A stretch of DNA of 64,000 nt from NCBI GenBank assembly GCA_950106755.1, contig OX467083.1:20579029-20643028 (forward strand), read 5' to 3'. Source of the DNA: Climacium dendroides (Eukaryota > Streptophyta > Bryopsida > Hypnales > Climaciaceae). The translations under genes were made by a program, and so were the position numbers. The notes below the pieces were generated by a model that was given only the letters and a program-made list of their open reading frames with translations, was not told the DNA's origin and ran no database searches. Positions 48,990 to 63,705 of this stretch are shown in pieces; position 1 is the first letter of the stretch, and the number at the start of each line of letters is the position of its first letter.

Positions 48990-51900
48990 GTTCTATATTC
49001 AATTGAACTATCCTATGCAATGTTATTATTAGAAATTTTTACATGTATTTCACTTTTTTTTTAAAGAGAACAGCTAATCATTTTAATTCAATTCTACTTC
49101 TAATTGTTCCCATATTTTGAGGACTATGTCCAAATTTATAGATCCTATGTATGTAACCGATTGTAATTTGTATAAAGTGACATGAATTATTAAAGAAAAA
49201 AAAGTATGCTGCATTTGGATTGGTTTCAATACAATTAGATAGTTTTGGTGAAAAAGTGTTGCGATTGATTACAATTTCTAAAAAGGTTGTTTGGATATTG
49301 AATTTAACAAGAAGTTTAAAGCTTAAAGTGTGATGAGTTAAGGTGTTATATTTTGATAATCAAACAAGCTATTCAATATCTATAATAACTTCAATGTGAG
49401 ATGAAACATGAACCTTTTTTTATGACTAGCCAAATCCTCTTGAGAAAAAATACCTAGTGAACAAATTTTTGTGAATCTCAACTTATGGATGTTGTTCCAT
49501 GTTAAGACATATGAAACTCTAGTATTATGAAATATACCATACACACATGCAACTCTTATAATTTTTCATATGTAATGTAGTATTGAACATTCACTAAAAT
49601 GTGAGTTTTAAGCCTACAATCTTCCAAACATATCTCACCACACCTAAAAGTAATACTTTATTCACAAAATGTAATTACTATTACTAAAATGGTCAAATTT
49701 TTTACATCAAATCAAAGAGGATTATGATACACCAATAATATATTACTTAGATTCCATATGCAAAATTTATGTTAACATTATGTACAAATTAGTTCAAAGC
49801 TTTGAAGTTGAAATGGTATACATTCTCAAATTTTTAAAGATTTAGGTACATGCTACAACTAGTTTAATCCCTAATAAAGTTGACATCTATTAGGTGAATG
49901 ATAAATGTTTTCTAAAGCTTCCTATAATAACTACACAAAATATATGACATACAATCAAATATGTTGATAAAACAATTTTTGTCTATTCTTGAATGATATG
50001 ATTAGAATGGTTCGAATAATGCAATTTCATAGTCTATACATAAAATCTAGGTCTATAGTTACAGTTCATGAAGCTTAGAATCTCCTTTTGTTTAGTTTTC
50101 ATACAACCAGTAGAGGAGGATTGGACCCTGTGAAAGGCCCTAAGTTTATTTTTACTACTCTATTCACTAGAGTATTGTAGTAATGAGAATAAAAATTGAC
50201 CTTGTTGCATTACAGTGAACAACTAGGCATGAACTATTAATGTGATAGGTTTACAACATGTGCCGGCCATATGTGGTAATGTGCAGTATTATTCCTTCTC
50301 TAAGCATTCAACACATGTCTTCTATGTAGAACTTTGTCAAGACTTCCCGCAATTAGTGATCATTTTTTTTCATTTTTTTTGCGATTTTCTTGTAAGAAGG
50401 ATTGAACCCCATTGGCAATATATATGAATTTGGCAAGAAGAAAGGTGTCTTCTTTTTGGTCGGTCAATTTGTTTTGCAAGATGAAATTCCGCTTTGTAGT
50501 GTAGTTTGTTACTTTGTACAATGAAGTTGATGAGGGAAGGGAACCAATTCTAAGGCGCTTTGACATCAATACATAGGTTACATTACACCTAAAAAAAGAC
50601 ATGGCAAAGATGTACGGAAACAATAATATAGAAGATGAGTATTTTGAAGTTTGTTTTTCTTGCTGGAAAGTACGTAGAGGATGTTGTTCAATGTGCTTAT
50701 CAATACCATCAATTGGAGCTTGATCCAAATCTTCTATTCTAATACAAGTTTTTGGTGTGAAGTGTAAGTGGCATGATTTTCTTCAATTGGGCTTTTGTTG
50801 CTTTCAATAGGCTTGATTAGGACTTCATTGCTTTGGTTAGGATTTTGTTGATTTAATTTAATTTTAATGGACAACTTTCAAAGTCATTAATGCTCTTGAT
50901 GTTTTAGGGTTTACATTCAATAGATCTCAAAGCTATGATAGCCTTTCCTTCTGTAATACAAAATACCACCTTGCAACAATGTGTGGCATTGCTTCTTCAT
51001 GACTTGGTAACTACCAAGTCTTTTAAAGCATGCATGCAATTAGACTCCATATTATCTATGAAGCCATCTATAGGGAGTAGGTAAACTACAATGGTTTATG
51101 CCAATCAATATAGTGATAGACTTTTTTTCTATGGCTCCTACTATTTACAAGATAATTACCATATTTATTTTTTGAAATATCTCAAATGATTTGTTGGATT
51201 AAAGGTGGGATGCTCAAGTCACTTAAAGAAATGGTATCATTAAATGTATAGTAGATGAACACATAGTTGTATTTTGATTTCATATTTCAAGGTCGATCTT
51301 GAATGTATTTTAATTTTCAATTCAACCAAAAAAGGTTGACGGAGGACTCACAATGGATATGGATAGATCAAGCATGACCAATTCAAACTATAAATATTGC
51401 TTGCAAATTCAAAAAATAATCAGAATGGTGATATTAAAATTGGAATGAATTGGTTATTTGATAATATACAACCATAGCTACTATTTAGAGTATGTATTAG
51501 GTAATGATTGTCCTCAAGATTTTTGTCTCCAAACATTAAACTCCAAAGTACATCATGGAATTTCTTTGTATTATTCTTATAACTTTGGTTTTGACTATTG
51601 TTACTACATACATTATTATAGTCTCATTGTTATGTTTGTTGATACATGTAGTAGAAAAATAAAACTATAAAAGAGGTTTGGCTGGTCAACTTACTCTTGA
51701 AGTAGTTTCTATGGATTGAAGTTGTTGTAACTATCTTCTCCAAAATCATTGTAGATCCCAATTTTGAGATCCTCTCTAGGTTTGATATACTAATTTGGTA
51801 CCCATTGTAATCTGACCTATGTACAAATTGATTTCTAAACTTCCTAATGTGCTTTTATACTAGATGCTAGGGATTGTTCACAATGAGCAAGGACAATACA

Positions 51901-54900
51901 TTAGAAGAGGAATGAAGCCATTGGAGGGCTATATATTCTAAATATTAAAAAATATTATCTGATGTGGTAGTGTCCACTTTAAGTCAACAACTTACATGTG
52001 CTTTAAATATTTAACCACAACAAAGCTCCCAACCTTGAGAACATGCATAGAACTTGCAACCATCTTGAAGTTTCATTTTTTTTCTCATATATAGTCTTCA
52101 TTGCTTCTTGCATGCTAACTTGCAACTTAAAAATAAAATTTGAAATTCATTGGATTGTGTCTATTACTATTTTAATTTCTATTTTTACAATAATAATGAC
52201 AATTTCTTCATGAAATAAAGAAAAATTTACCTCATGGGTAAACAACATATAATCTCATGCAATGAAAATACACTAGTAGAAAAGAAGGTCAAAGGTAGCT
52301 AGTGAAAAAATGATTGATTACTAATGATTACTAAAAAAACAACTAGACAATGATTGTTAGTCATTAAAATGGCACCAAAGCAAACATGTCACATGTTGTA
52401 GTCATTGATCCAAGAATTCAAATGATTAGTGGATGATACCTAGACGAGACCAATGATGAAAACTACTTTCATCTATTGTGTATTAGGGGGAAGGTGAACC
52501 CTAAAAGAGGCTTTGTTTTCTTACTAATTTAATACTAATTGAATGAATACGAGGGTAGCCACATCATTGTTAGTGCCACCACATAAGAACACTCAAGGGA
52601 ACACTAAAGGTTGGTAGTGGCCTCTTGGAGTGTATGTACTTGTGGAAGGTGTGTGATTTATGAGATCATGGAGATGGATTGGGTAATCATGACAAATTTT
52701 TGAGCCCATCATACAAATCTTGGTCCAATTAAGGCTCTTCTCACCCAAATTTTTGCATTACAAAGTGGCTTCTTTTAGGGGTTTTCTTAATGAATGTAGT
52801 CTATGTTCTTTGCTGTCATTGTTGATGTGGATTGTGCCACATCATGCTCTAGTTGTTTAGTCATAAACTTAATGCAATAGATGACTACAAAATAACTAAA
52901 GAATGATTGCCCTTCGGACAAGGTGAAAATTGAAGTAAATAATTTCCTTATTAGCACATTTGATTAGGATTAGTCGTAGTTAGTCATGTTTTAGTCATTT
53001 TGTATACAACTGCTCATTAATTATTATTTCAATTATATCACTAGTAGAAAAAGGGTGTTCTATACCCAATGAAACAATGATTGAGGCTCAAAAACTACTA
53101 AATAGTAACTATTGAATGACAAAAGGATGAGACTAAGAATATGAAGTTTTTTGTCAACAGTTTATCATATGTCATTTGTTGGTGGTGGTGATGTAGACTA
53201 CATGTAGACAGTTATAATCTAGTTGTCAATTACAGAGTAATGACTTTGTGACAACTTGGAAATTTTTGCTAGCTAAAATATTTGTAATTCCAAATTGGCA
53301 TGTTTGACTATAACTTGTCATGGTGTTGCTATTATGTGGTCATTGTAGTCATGATATAGTCATTTTTTAGTTACATTGGCCAATCACAAAACTAGTCATA
53401 TACCATCTAACATGTGACAAGTCATGATTGCATATTGTCGACAAATGGATAGCCCAAATTGTGTCTTTTGGGACACTAAACCATGGATCACAATCTAACT
53501 ATCTAAGGCAACCACCATTCTACTTTTGTGGTGTTTGACACGTGGCACAATGTAAGTGTATCACACTAGTCATTGATTATAGAATAGTCATAGAATATAG
53601 TATGATGATTGTAATGTGGTAGCTGTAGATTGCAACTACAGTTGCCAAAGATGAAAAATAGAGATTTTATTTCTCTCATTTAAAATTAGTTTTTAAGTAA
53701 GCCGCTACATCCTAAATGTAACAATTTACATTCTTGTTCTTTTTTTTTGCTCATCAACTTCTTTTCATTTTTTTCTTTTCTTTTTGCTTCAAGTTTTCTA
53801 AGTGAGGGTTTAAGTAAACCACTACCTCTTGAATGTAACAATTTACATTCTTATTGTTTTTAGTTGTTTATTGTTTGCTTTTAGCTTTTTATTTTTGTTG
53901 CTTACTATTGTATTGTTTATTTTTTGTTGTTTTTTGTTGGCTATTGTCTATTTGTTGTTTTGTTTGTTTGTGCTCTTTTTTGTCTCTTGTTTTGCTTAAT
54001 TTACATGCATTTTTCATTTGTTTGTGCTTTGCTAACTTTCATTTTGTACTTGTAAAAAACCCTTAATGAGAGAATTGAAGATAATAACAGACTAATAAAA
54101 GACAATAAGTGCAAGTAGTTGGCTTTGCAACAAGTGAGTTTTGTAGTTCTTTGATGATTGTTGCTTTCTTTGGATCAATCATGTATTTTTCATTAAATAT
54201 GCCTAATTCATTTTTAGTTGGTAGTTGGTGTGAGCGTTTATTTACTCACCTTTAATAAATACACGAGCACAACTACATTCTAAAGTTTATGGTTGATTTT
54301 GCCTTGGATGGGTGCTTAGCATTGGTCCATTGTGCCTTTTATGCAATGAATCTTTTCTTAATTTTTTTAACTATATACAGCTTTGCACAACAACCAATAA
54401 ACTTGTCTTAAACTTGAAAGAATTTCTTTAACTAATGTTATTAACTAGGTCACTGTGAATTTTCATAGAAGTGAAGAAAATTTAAATTTAGCAAGTCTAA
54501 TTGATAGATAATTTCATGCCATTTTTAAAAACATAAAATACAAATTTATCTAACATTCCTAACAATAGTTGTGGAATATTGAAGTTTGGCTTTTGAAGGC
54601 TTATCTAAACTTCATCCACTCTTTTAGACTTTTTCTCTATTTCAATTAACTTTGAAATTTTTTCCCCTACATCTAAATATGTGACTCTACTTAAAATTCA
54701 AGTTTGGACTTAGATAGATGATTTTATCCTATTTCATCTAATTTCCATCCTAAACTTCATCCTTTTATATCCTCTTCGTTTTTTAGTCTTTCCTTAAGGG
54801 TGGGGTACCTATAGAATCCTCTTAACTAATTCTAAATATTTATAATCTTAATTTTTTTTCTAATCTATCTTCTAAGTCCTTGTTTGAAGTTCCTTCATTT

Positions 54901-57900
54901 TTAAGGCTTAGCCTAACTTTTGTTAGTTTATTACTTTTAAAATTTTATATTTTTTCTTTGTGGAGACTAATTTGAGCTTTCCAAATTGCTTAAACACTTG
55001 TTGATTGGACTTTCCTACTAGAAGTTGTTGATGGATGAAGTTTGATCACTAATCGGCTCTTCAAGCTTCATCCTCTAATTTCTCCTAATCTATAATTAAA
55101 AATTAATATTTTATTTTTCTTGTGGGTCCTAATTATTTGACTTTCTAATCTTATAATCTTGTTCCAAAGTTTTAGTTTAAGCTAATCTTCATCAATTTTA
55201 GGTCTTAATCTTCATCCATTGATATGTCCTTCAATTTAACTTCAAATTTGATGTATAATACCTTTTTGAAAGCCTCTTGACCTATTCTACAAGATTTTGA
55301 ACCTAAATTTTAAGAAAGATAGGATTTAAACACTCTGACTTAAACCTCTAGTTTTGGATGTTTGTCTTAAATACAACTTTGTTCATTTAATAGAACTAGT
55401 AGGACTTAATGTCTTACCTCGATTTCACCCGCATTGAGTAGTTCATTCATAACTCCTTGGTAATCTTTGTCATTTGCCATGTTCCAAAATCATTTACTAA
55501 TTTTTCCCACAACTTAAAATAGGGTCACAAATACAAATTTGGGAACTTCCAATACTACTTCATCTTTCCCTTGTCCTCCTTTCTTTTTCCTTCCTACTAT
55601 TCAAACTCAATTATTTATATTCTAAGGTTGACCTTTGAAGAAATAAAATCCTAATGCTTCATACTTCAAAATATTAATTGACTTTTGGAAACCTCCTATC
55701 TCCTATCCAAGTTAATTATTATCTAATTTGAAGTGTAATAATCTCAATTGCACTCCTAAGATTTCCATCTAATCCTATTAAGTCCTAAATTTCCCTTCAA
55801 ATTTTCAATTGTCTCTTCATCTCTTGTATTTGCAAATTGAGTGTGAGAAGTTCTATTTAATTTTGAAAGTTCCTACTCTAAACCCTTTTCTTTTCCAATT
55901 ATGAGTTTTGCAAGATTTGTGTGTGAGCAGGATTTAATCTATTTCCCTTCCCCTCTCTAATTCAAGTTCTAGTATTCAAAAGATGCAAATCTGTTAAATG
56001 TGGCAAAGCAGTTAAATGTGGCATACAAATGAGGTAAACACGTAAAAACTCCCTACTTTGACATCTTATTTTTTATCACAAGTTTTTTATAAAAATATTT
56101 AAGAGACTTTCTTAAATTCTCTAATAGGTTTTGGGACATTAGATAAGAAGGGGAAAGTTCCCAAACTTAGATAGTTGGCATTTAGAAGATAAATAAAAAA
56201 TCAAATAGTAATTAGAAATTTGGTCAAGAAAATCACACTCTCAAGGGAATTCAAATTCAAGTTTCAAGTAGATGTTCACCTAGAGACTTTAAAGGAGATG
56301 TCTAAAAACATATTACACTTAATAAATAAGAAAAATTTGAAAAAAATAGAATAGGATGAAGTTTGACTATTAATTAGACAAGTTTTTGGATGAAAACCCA
56401 CACCTTAAAATGAAATTACAAAGAACTTCAATTCTTGTATATGATTAATTGTAAAATACTCAAATCCATCAAAACCAACAAAAAAGACCTGAAGATCTAA
56501 AAGATAAAATTTTGGTGATTATCATACTACTAAAATCATAAGTCCCTTTGTAATATCACAAATGCTACCATTAATACTAGGCTTGCTATGCTACACATTC
56601 ATTGTATCAAATATTAGTAAAAATTTGATATATTTGAATAGAATGCATGATAATGATTTCGATAAGTTTTTAAAATAATTATTTTAATTATTTTATAAAA
56701 ATATTTGCAATCATGCATACATAGAAATCATATTTTCACACAATGTGATATTACTGAAATAGAGTGGCAATTTACAATCACCTTTGTAATATCACTTTTT
56801 ACAAAGGGTGATATTATAGAAATAATATAGTCATTGCAATTGAGGTGATATTAAAGAAGATGAACATGGTGATATTATAGAGGTAGCAATTCCATTGCTT
56901 CTCTTGGCTTTATACTTCTTTTGCATTTGTATGATTTTGTGCTTTTGTGAGCTTTGAGCTTTTAATTTCAATTTTCTATCGCTACTACCAAATGATTTGA
57001 GAAATTTATTAAATTGAACCGATTTTGGATTTCACAACAATTAAATTATTCATGAAGCTTTTGAGATTTACAAGTTTTTCCTTTAAATTCTTCTATTTGG
57101 ATTGCCATTGTTTGTAACAATTGAGTCAAATTTTTAATGCATTTTAATGTATATGTATCTTTTACCATATTCATCATTGCATGTATTTCATTCATCATTC
57201 ATTAAATTTCTATTGTTTATTTCAATATATGTTTATTTATTAAAAAAATTATATGAAGATTTTAGTAATTTTTATCTGAAGATTTATTGAAATTCTTGCT
57301 CTGCATTCTATCTAATACATAGAAATTCTAATGAAATTCTAATGGTGAATGCGTAGTATAGCAAGTGCCAACCGCTAATAAATCATTTGAAACTTTAAGA
57401 TGGTTCAATTAGTATGTGCCATCCCATTTTGAAATTGGTAGAATCTATTTTAAGTATTTGAAATAATTAATTCTAGAACAAAATTCCATAGCTTAGAGCT
57501 ATACTAGACATTTTATGCAATCTAGTCCATAGAAAATCTAGGATTTTGCAATCATTGTAATTTAGATAAATAGTGAATATCCTATAATTCAAGGAAATAG
57601 GATTTTGAAACTATATTGAAATTAGAAAATAAGTAGAAATTGAAAAAGATAGGATAGGATGATGTTTGAACAATTAGTAGGCTAAGTTTGGATGAAAAAA
57701 TATAATTCAAAGTAAAATTAATGAAAGACTTAACTTTCAAAAATAATTAAGCATTAGAAAGATAGTTCTACAAAGAAATAGAAAATCACAAAAACATAGA
57801 TGTAGACTAATATTCAACCTTTCCCAAACTACAAAAACCTATGTCAACAATTTGAAATTGTAAGAAATAGGTGTGGATGAAGTTAAATTTAGAGTTAGCC

Positions 57901-60628
57901 AAATTCCAAAATGAAAAATCATTGAAGATTTCAAATAGAAGGATTGACTTACAAGTCAAATAGAGAGGTAAATTGAAATTCCAAATCTACTTTGAAATTC
58001 TAAAACAAGTTGTTATTTACCAAGAATTAGATAGATGGTTTAAATAGTGAAATTCATTTAAAATTTGAAATCCTTCTAATTTTTGCTTGCAAACTTGTAT
58101 ATAAAAGTATAATACCATTTCAAAATTGGTGCAATCTTTTATGTCACATTTTGTGATTGAAATCAATACATGAGTTAATTCAATATCAAGGACTACAAAT
58201 TTTCCCTTTACATTGAATTGAAAATACCAAAAAAACTAACTTATCCAAATTCTAACCACTTAAAAGTGAGATTCAAGATACTTGGAACCAATCAACAATA
58301 AAAGCTTTTCCATTGCTTGGAAAGCCAATTGGACTACGCCTAAACACCTACACTTAAAAATTTAATACATCAAACAAACTAGAACCAGGTTGTTTCCACT
58401 TTATCTCAAGAATGGAGATAAAACACACATATGGCCCAAGTAGACTTCCCACCTTTGAATGATTCAAGTGTACATCGTCGCTACAATATTGACCTCAATC
58501 TTAATTCATTTTTAGTTATAGTGAATGCAACAATGTTTGGTGTTGATTATGCCTTTCAAGTTATACATGCTTTTAATCATCTTCATATTGGTAGACATGT
58601 GCCATTCACTTCGAAAATCACCTACATCTAGCACGTTTAATATATTTCATGGATGTCCAAATTTAAAAAAGCAACAAGATTCAGCAAGTGTGTTTGATCA
58701 AACACCCATTTTAGTATTGCATGAATTTATTTGGGCAATTGAAAACTATATATTGGCCAAATTTCTTGTCCAAATTGTACATTAAAATACTTTGGAGTGT
58801 TTAAGATGACGGTTGGGTCTAAAGCTTGATTCATAATTGTAATGAAAATTCTTTGTAATTTCCACATGTAGATTATTTTCACTTCATCAAGCTTGAGAAC
58901 AAATATCAGCAACTTGTCTTGGAATATACACATCGTGCATGAGCATTTGTAACCAAATTTAATGTGGAGAATAAAAAATAGAACAATTTAATTGTTATGA
59001 TACTAAAAAAGTAATGGAAAAGTTGTATTTGAGTCTTAAAGACACACCTTTAGTGTAAAGTCATAGTCTCACCATGATTTCCATGACAACTTCAATATTC
59101 TTAAGAAGAAATTCCTTTGGCAGTTTTAGTTTGATTGGTCCTTTGACTTTCAAGTTGCGTACGAATGGAATAGAAGTGTATTGTCAATGTGCTAGTAGTT
59201 TCCAATTTGATCTTTGAGTTTATTGTTCATTTCCAATCATAGTTGCTTTACCTAATGTGGATTTGGTAAACAAGTGACCCTAATTCTGGAACCAGATTGT
59301 TTGATTGCACCTTTAAACTTCTTCTAAAAAGTTGTATATCCATCTTTTGTAATACCAATATGTTTGCTACTTTGAGTACTTGTAAGCCTATGTATTTTTC
59401 AATTTGTTCTAAATAGTAATTCACATATTTTTTATCCACAAAAACCATACTTAAAGATCCAACATGAATTCAATTTAGATTTTAAACACAAAGTTTCACA
59501 ACAAATTTCCACCAGATTGTAGTTGAGCATCTCCATCTCCATACAATCTTCTTGCTTGGCTAGCAATAGCATTATGTTCTTGCACCTAGATTTTTGGTAG
59601 TCTTAGGTCTCCCAAAGCTCCAAAGCAATCTCTTATATACATTTACATAGCCTTCAGTTTAAGAATGTTCACACATAGTTTTTCTTTGTCTAATTTGCAT
59701 GCAATAACCAATAGGAATTTTCTTTAATCTCTCATTTTTTCCAAAGAGATATTTTAGATTGCCTTAAGTGTTTGAGAGCTTTTTTACCAATTACAATTTC
59801 TCTAAGCTTGAAATCTATCAAATTCCATCTATTAGTTGTATGTATTCATTGGCTAATCCATTGGCTACTATGAGACCTTGTTTTTAAAATTGACAAATGT
59901 AAAACAATATTGACATATTGTTGAGTTTGTCTTCGATTAATAGTCTATCTTCTTTCAACAATTCAATTTCTCTCTCAAACCATGGTAACAACTTGAATCT
60001 CATTTGGGCTACTCCAATCTCTCTTTGTAGGTTATTAACTTCTTCTCTGAAACTGGAAATTTGGTGCTTATATCTCCTAGAATACTATTTGCCACCAACA
60101 TACATTCAAGACTATTCACATAATCTAAAAATCAAAATTTTCATCTCCAACAAATTCCCAAAAGTCTTTGAGACATTTAAATTTGGAGTGTTTTTCAAAA
60201 CAAGGACCTATAAGGTAGATTGAACCATCAAGCCACAAGTCTAAGCTTGACTCTCTAGCCTTTTTCTTCTTTGCAAACTTTGATTGTGAAACTTATTGAA
60301 GTTCTTTCTTCTTTAAATTAGTAGGGTATATTTAGCAAGTAGTGTGGCCTATGCTATATACATCGGCAAGTTTGCTATTTCTATTAGTAAACATTTTAGA
60401 ACCAACAAACCCAGAAATTGGAAGCAAGAATGAAAAATAAAAAATAAAAAACAAAAATTAAGAATGACAAATCTTAGGCCTAGCCTGCTAGATGTTTGCT
60501 TGAGGCACAATTTCAAGAAAATTGAACCAATGTTTTTGGTAGAGGGTTTGTTCCAACAAGCCACATAAACATACACGTCAATCTTGGCGCCAACCATGTC
60601 AATTTTGATGGGCCACTATACATGGACA
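48990..60628. other. Long AT-rich gene desert
   Basis: I see no gene. Features worth noting are a direct duplication around AATGTAACAATTTACATTCTT (53717 and 53835), CACTAGTAGAAAA at 52271 and 53048 without an inverted partner, and a strand-composition switch near 56000 (T/C-rich to the left, A/G-rich to the right). Open frames such as 58431-58631 have no recognisable motif. Confidence 0.5.
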
Positions 60629-61168
60629 TCATCATCTCAAACTCAAGGACAGACGGATTATTAACAAATATTGTACCAATTCAGTGCCTTCATCACTACG
60701 TACTATAATCACATCAATTATGTGCATTTTTATGCACTAAATCAATGCAAAAACAATGAATATAAATAGTGTACAATTTATGTACTTTAACTATATGATT
60801 GCTGTGTCAAAACTATACAGCAATCGTATAGTTAAAGTACATAAACTATATGCTATTGATATTCATTGTTTTTGCACTGATTTAGTGCATAAAAATGCAC
60901 ATAATCGATGCGATTATAGTATGTAGTGATAAAGGCACTGAATCATTACGATATTTGTTAAATCGATGCGATTATAGTATGTAGTGATAAAGGCACTGAA
61001 TCATTACGATATTTGTTAAATCGATGCGATTATAGTATGCAGTGATAAAGGCACTGAATCATTACGATATTTGTTAAATTGATGCGATTATAGTATGTAG
61101 TGATAAAGGCACTGAATCATTACGATATTTGTTAATAATCCGTTTGTCCTTAAGTTTGAGATGATGAC
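60629..61168. mobile_element. Foldback/MITE with one amplified arm
   Basis: The left end reads TCATCATCTCAAACTCAAGG and the right end is its near complement, followed inwards on both sides by GACNGACGGATTATTAACAAA-type sequence. The arms fold around a centre near 60790-60820, where two CAATCGTATAGTTAAAGTAC-like halves face each other. The right arm holds four tandem copies of a 58-base segment (60905-61136); the left arm holds one. There is no coding capacity. Confidence 0.85.
60905..61136. repeat. Four tandem 58-bp units inside the foldback
   Basis: Units start TCGATGCGATTATAGTATG at 60905, 60963 and 61021, and TTGATGCGATTATAG at 61079, nearly identical throughout. This implies recent amplification. 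Confidence 0.95.
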
Positions 61169-62364
61169 TAGCAAATAATGAGGATACCCTTCAACCGTGA
61201 TCTATTGTGAAGTTGGAGGGCTATCAATTGGTTGTCGAAATAATGATTAACTTTAGGTGACGTTTATATGTTATCAATAGCAATTTCACAACTAGAACTT
61301 TCTATTGTGAAGCACCACTTTGAACTCGATTATGTTTGGCTTGAACCTAATTTTACAAAATATCTTCTATACTACTATTTAAAATATTTTAAAATTTATT
61401 ATTTTTGTTCTAAGCTACATTCCTTTGTTTAGAAAAAAAAAATCCAAAGTTTTGGATACTCATTACAAAAAGTTTGGATTTCAAGACCACTACTCATTTT
61501 TGAATGTTTTGTTTTGAGATTTTTATCTTTAGAACCTTGAAATTGCAATATTGAATCTTTGATGAATCTATATTCTATAGTATTGTATAGTAACTATTAA
61601 GATTGGCATTTCATGCCATATATTTTAAATAAAGTTGATCAAATACTAAAACTAGTCTTGAATATTGATTTCCTCAAAATCCATATTTCCACATGTAAAA
61701 AAAAAGTTTAAAATTAATTTCCATAAAATTCCAAACATCTTTTTTTAAGAATTATTTTTTTGCCAACCCTGATAGCCAGATTCAAACACACAAATGGAGA
61801 AAATTTCAAATTTATTTTAGCATATTTGATATTTGGTGTGATTTTATTTCATTTTTAATTCAAAAATTCACAGTAATTCAATTTTGACAAGGAGCTTCTG
61901 TGCAACATTGGGCAACATCCACCATCCCCATAGAACCATCTTCACCGAATCTTTGATCTACAAAATAGCGCGAGTACAAGCGTCATGCTCCAGACCGACC
62001 TCTTCGCCTCTTGAATTGCAGCTAATTTGTGTCTTCATGGCTTAGTGACTTTTTGTGCAAGGATTTCAATCAGTTCATGCAGGGATGGGAAGAAAAATGA
62101 AAGCTTGCGAAAATGATCTTAGGTATTCTCAAACCATAATTTATTGTGCCTGAAAAGCTCCAAATCTACATTCCCTCCCTACCACGAACACGGACTCGAG
62201 GGTCTACCATTGTGCAATTAACAGCAGAGGTTGATGCCCGTCTTGACGCCGTAACAATAAAGCATGAAAATTGTACTATCTCTTGATACTCGGCTATCAA
62301 CCGTATGTCTCAGGCTACCCATAACATTACATTGCAGCGTACTAAGCTTGAGGGGTCCTTACAA
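61169..62364. other. Spacer and 3' flank of the debranching-enzyme gene
   Basis: I see no gene. From about 61900 the sequence is less AT-rich and probably carries the 3' UTR of the minus-strand gene that follows. Confidence 0.45.
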
Positions 62365-63705
62365 TCACCTCTTTTCCACAAACACCGCTGTTGTTCGAGC
62401 TGGGACCTCAAAAAATGCGCTTCTTGCCTCAAACTTAGATTGCCGTACAACTTCATCCGCAGATGCTTCCTGTTAACAATGCATGCTGTTTAGCAAGAGT
62501 CACAAATACAAAATGCAGGAGACAAATAAACTACATTATCGAGAAGCGCCCTCAACACCCTTAGAAGTGTCCATGAAAAAGAATTTAAATTTCTTTTGGA
62601 CATAATCTTGAGCTCATGAAAAAATTGGGTAGAATTATCCAAATTTAATGCGTCAGTATAGTGATTGAAATTTTTTTTTAAATCGAGTGTATAGTCATCT
62701 TACAGTTCTCTAAGGTGGCAGAGTGCAGTGCTGCAACTGCTCTAGAATGATATGAAAAGGGAATTCACTACTTGTGATACTTGAGGGGCAGTGAATAAAT
62801 TTTTTTGAACTTCAGCATGAACAAGCCCTTTTTAGAATAATGCAAGAGACGCCGGGCCTCTTTAATATCACCTTCTCTAGTATCACATCGTTGTTCTCTT
62901 ACCAAATCTTATTTAAACAAATGTAACCAGTCCCTATCGTACTCACAGGCGAAGTTGTATACAAATGTGACAAGTAGTTTGACGAGTGCGAAAAGGGTGT
63001 AGACCATCTTCTTGCCTCTTACAACCCCAAGAACTTCTTCAATGTAATTTTTACATCGAACATTATTGATTGTCACAATGTTACAGAGCTTTATTATGAC
63101 ATGCATTTTGGGTGCCTAGGGTGTGACATTAAAGAGGTTTAAGTGTATCATGAGAACTTTTGAGGGAGAAAAATGGCAAATACATATTTCAGCTCATACC
63201 TGGACAGGATGAAGTGTGAGAGGAAGATGCTTCAATTCATCGAGCTCAAAAGCAAGTTTTGTTGGCCTCGCATTGATCACAACCACAATACGTCTAAATC
63301 TGCAGAAAATAATACCACTCAGGTAATGTTAGTATCTCCATATTTCTCTCAACTCCTGAAACCATTTGAGGCACTGCACCCTCTGCATTTATAGATGTTA
63401 AGATATTGCACTGACAGAATTGTTCCTGCTTGGTTCCAAAGCCTCTCATATATGCTTACATCAGATTCAACGCATAAAGACCTATCATAAGACTGGTCGA
63501 AAGAATGTTATACAAGTCAATGTAATGACAAGCGATACTGGAAACAATTTCACATTCAAAATAAAATAAAATACTTTCATGATCGGCAGTCGTACTTGGG
63601 ATCGAGTTGAGTAAGACCAGGTTTCCCTTCGTCACCATCAGATAAAGAGAAAAGGATAACCCCGGGGACGCTAGCAGGTCCCGTATTGTGAAATTTTAAC
63701 CTGGC
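62365..63705 (-). CDS. PU1: Pullulanase-type starch debranching enzyme (limit dextrinase), C-terminal exons
   Basis: Three minus-strand exons join in phase: 63705-63596, 63299-63200 and 62469-62365 (TGA), 105 residues. They encode the last part of a plant pullulanase/limit dextrinase: RLKFHNTGPASVPGVILFSL, GKPGLTQLDPK, then RRIVVVINARPTK and LTLHPVQ, and finally FFEVPARTTAVFVEKR. This is the C-terminal beta-sandwich after the GH13 barrel. The enzyme hydrolyses alpha-1,6 branch linkages of starch-derived dextrins in plastids. The catalytic exons lie beyond the right edge: 63706-64000 shows no matching exon and reads as intron, although the preceding exon must end in phase 0. The 730-base last intron is long compared with others in this window. 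Confidence 0.88.

Noticed and set aside
52271..53060. Two CACTAGTAGAAAA sequences suggesting a CACTA element
   Set aside because: Both are in the same orientation and no inverted end is visible, so no element can be delimited.
62264..62476. Plus-strand open frames over the debranching-enzyme end
   Set aside because: The minus strand encodes the pullulanase C-terminus here, in phase with two other exons.
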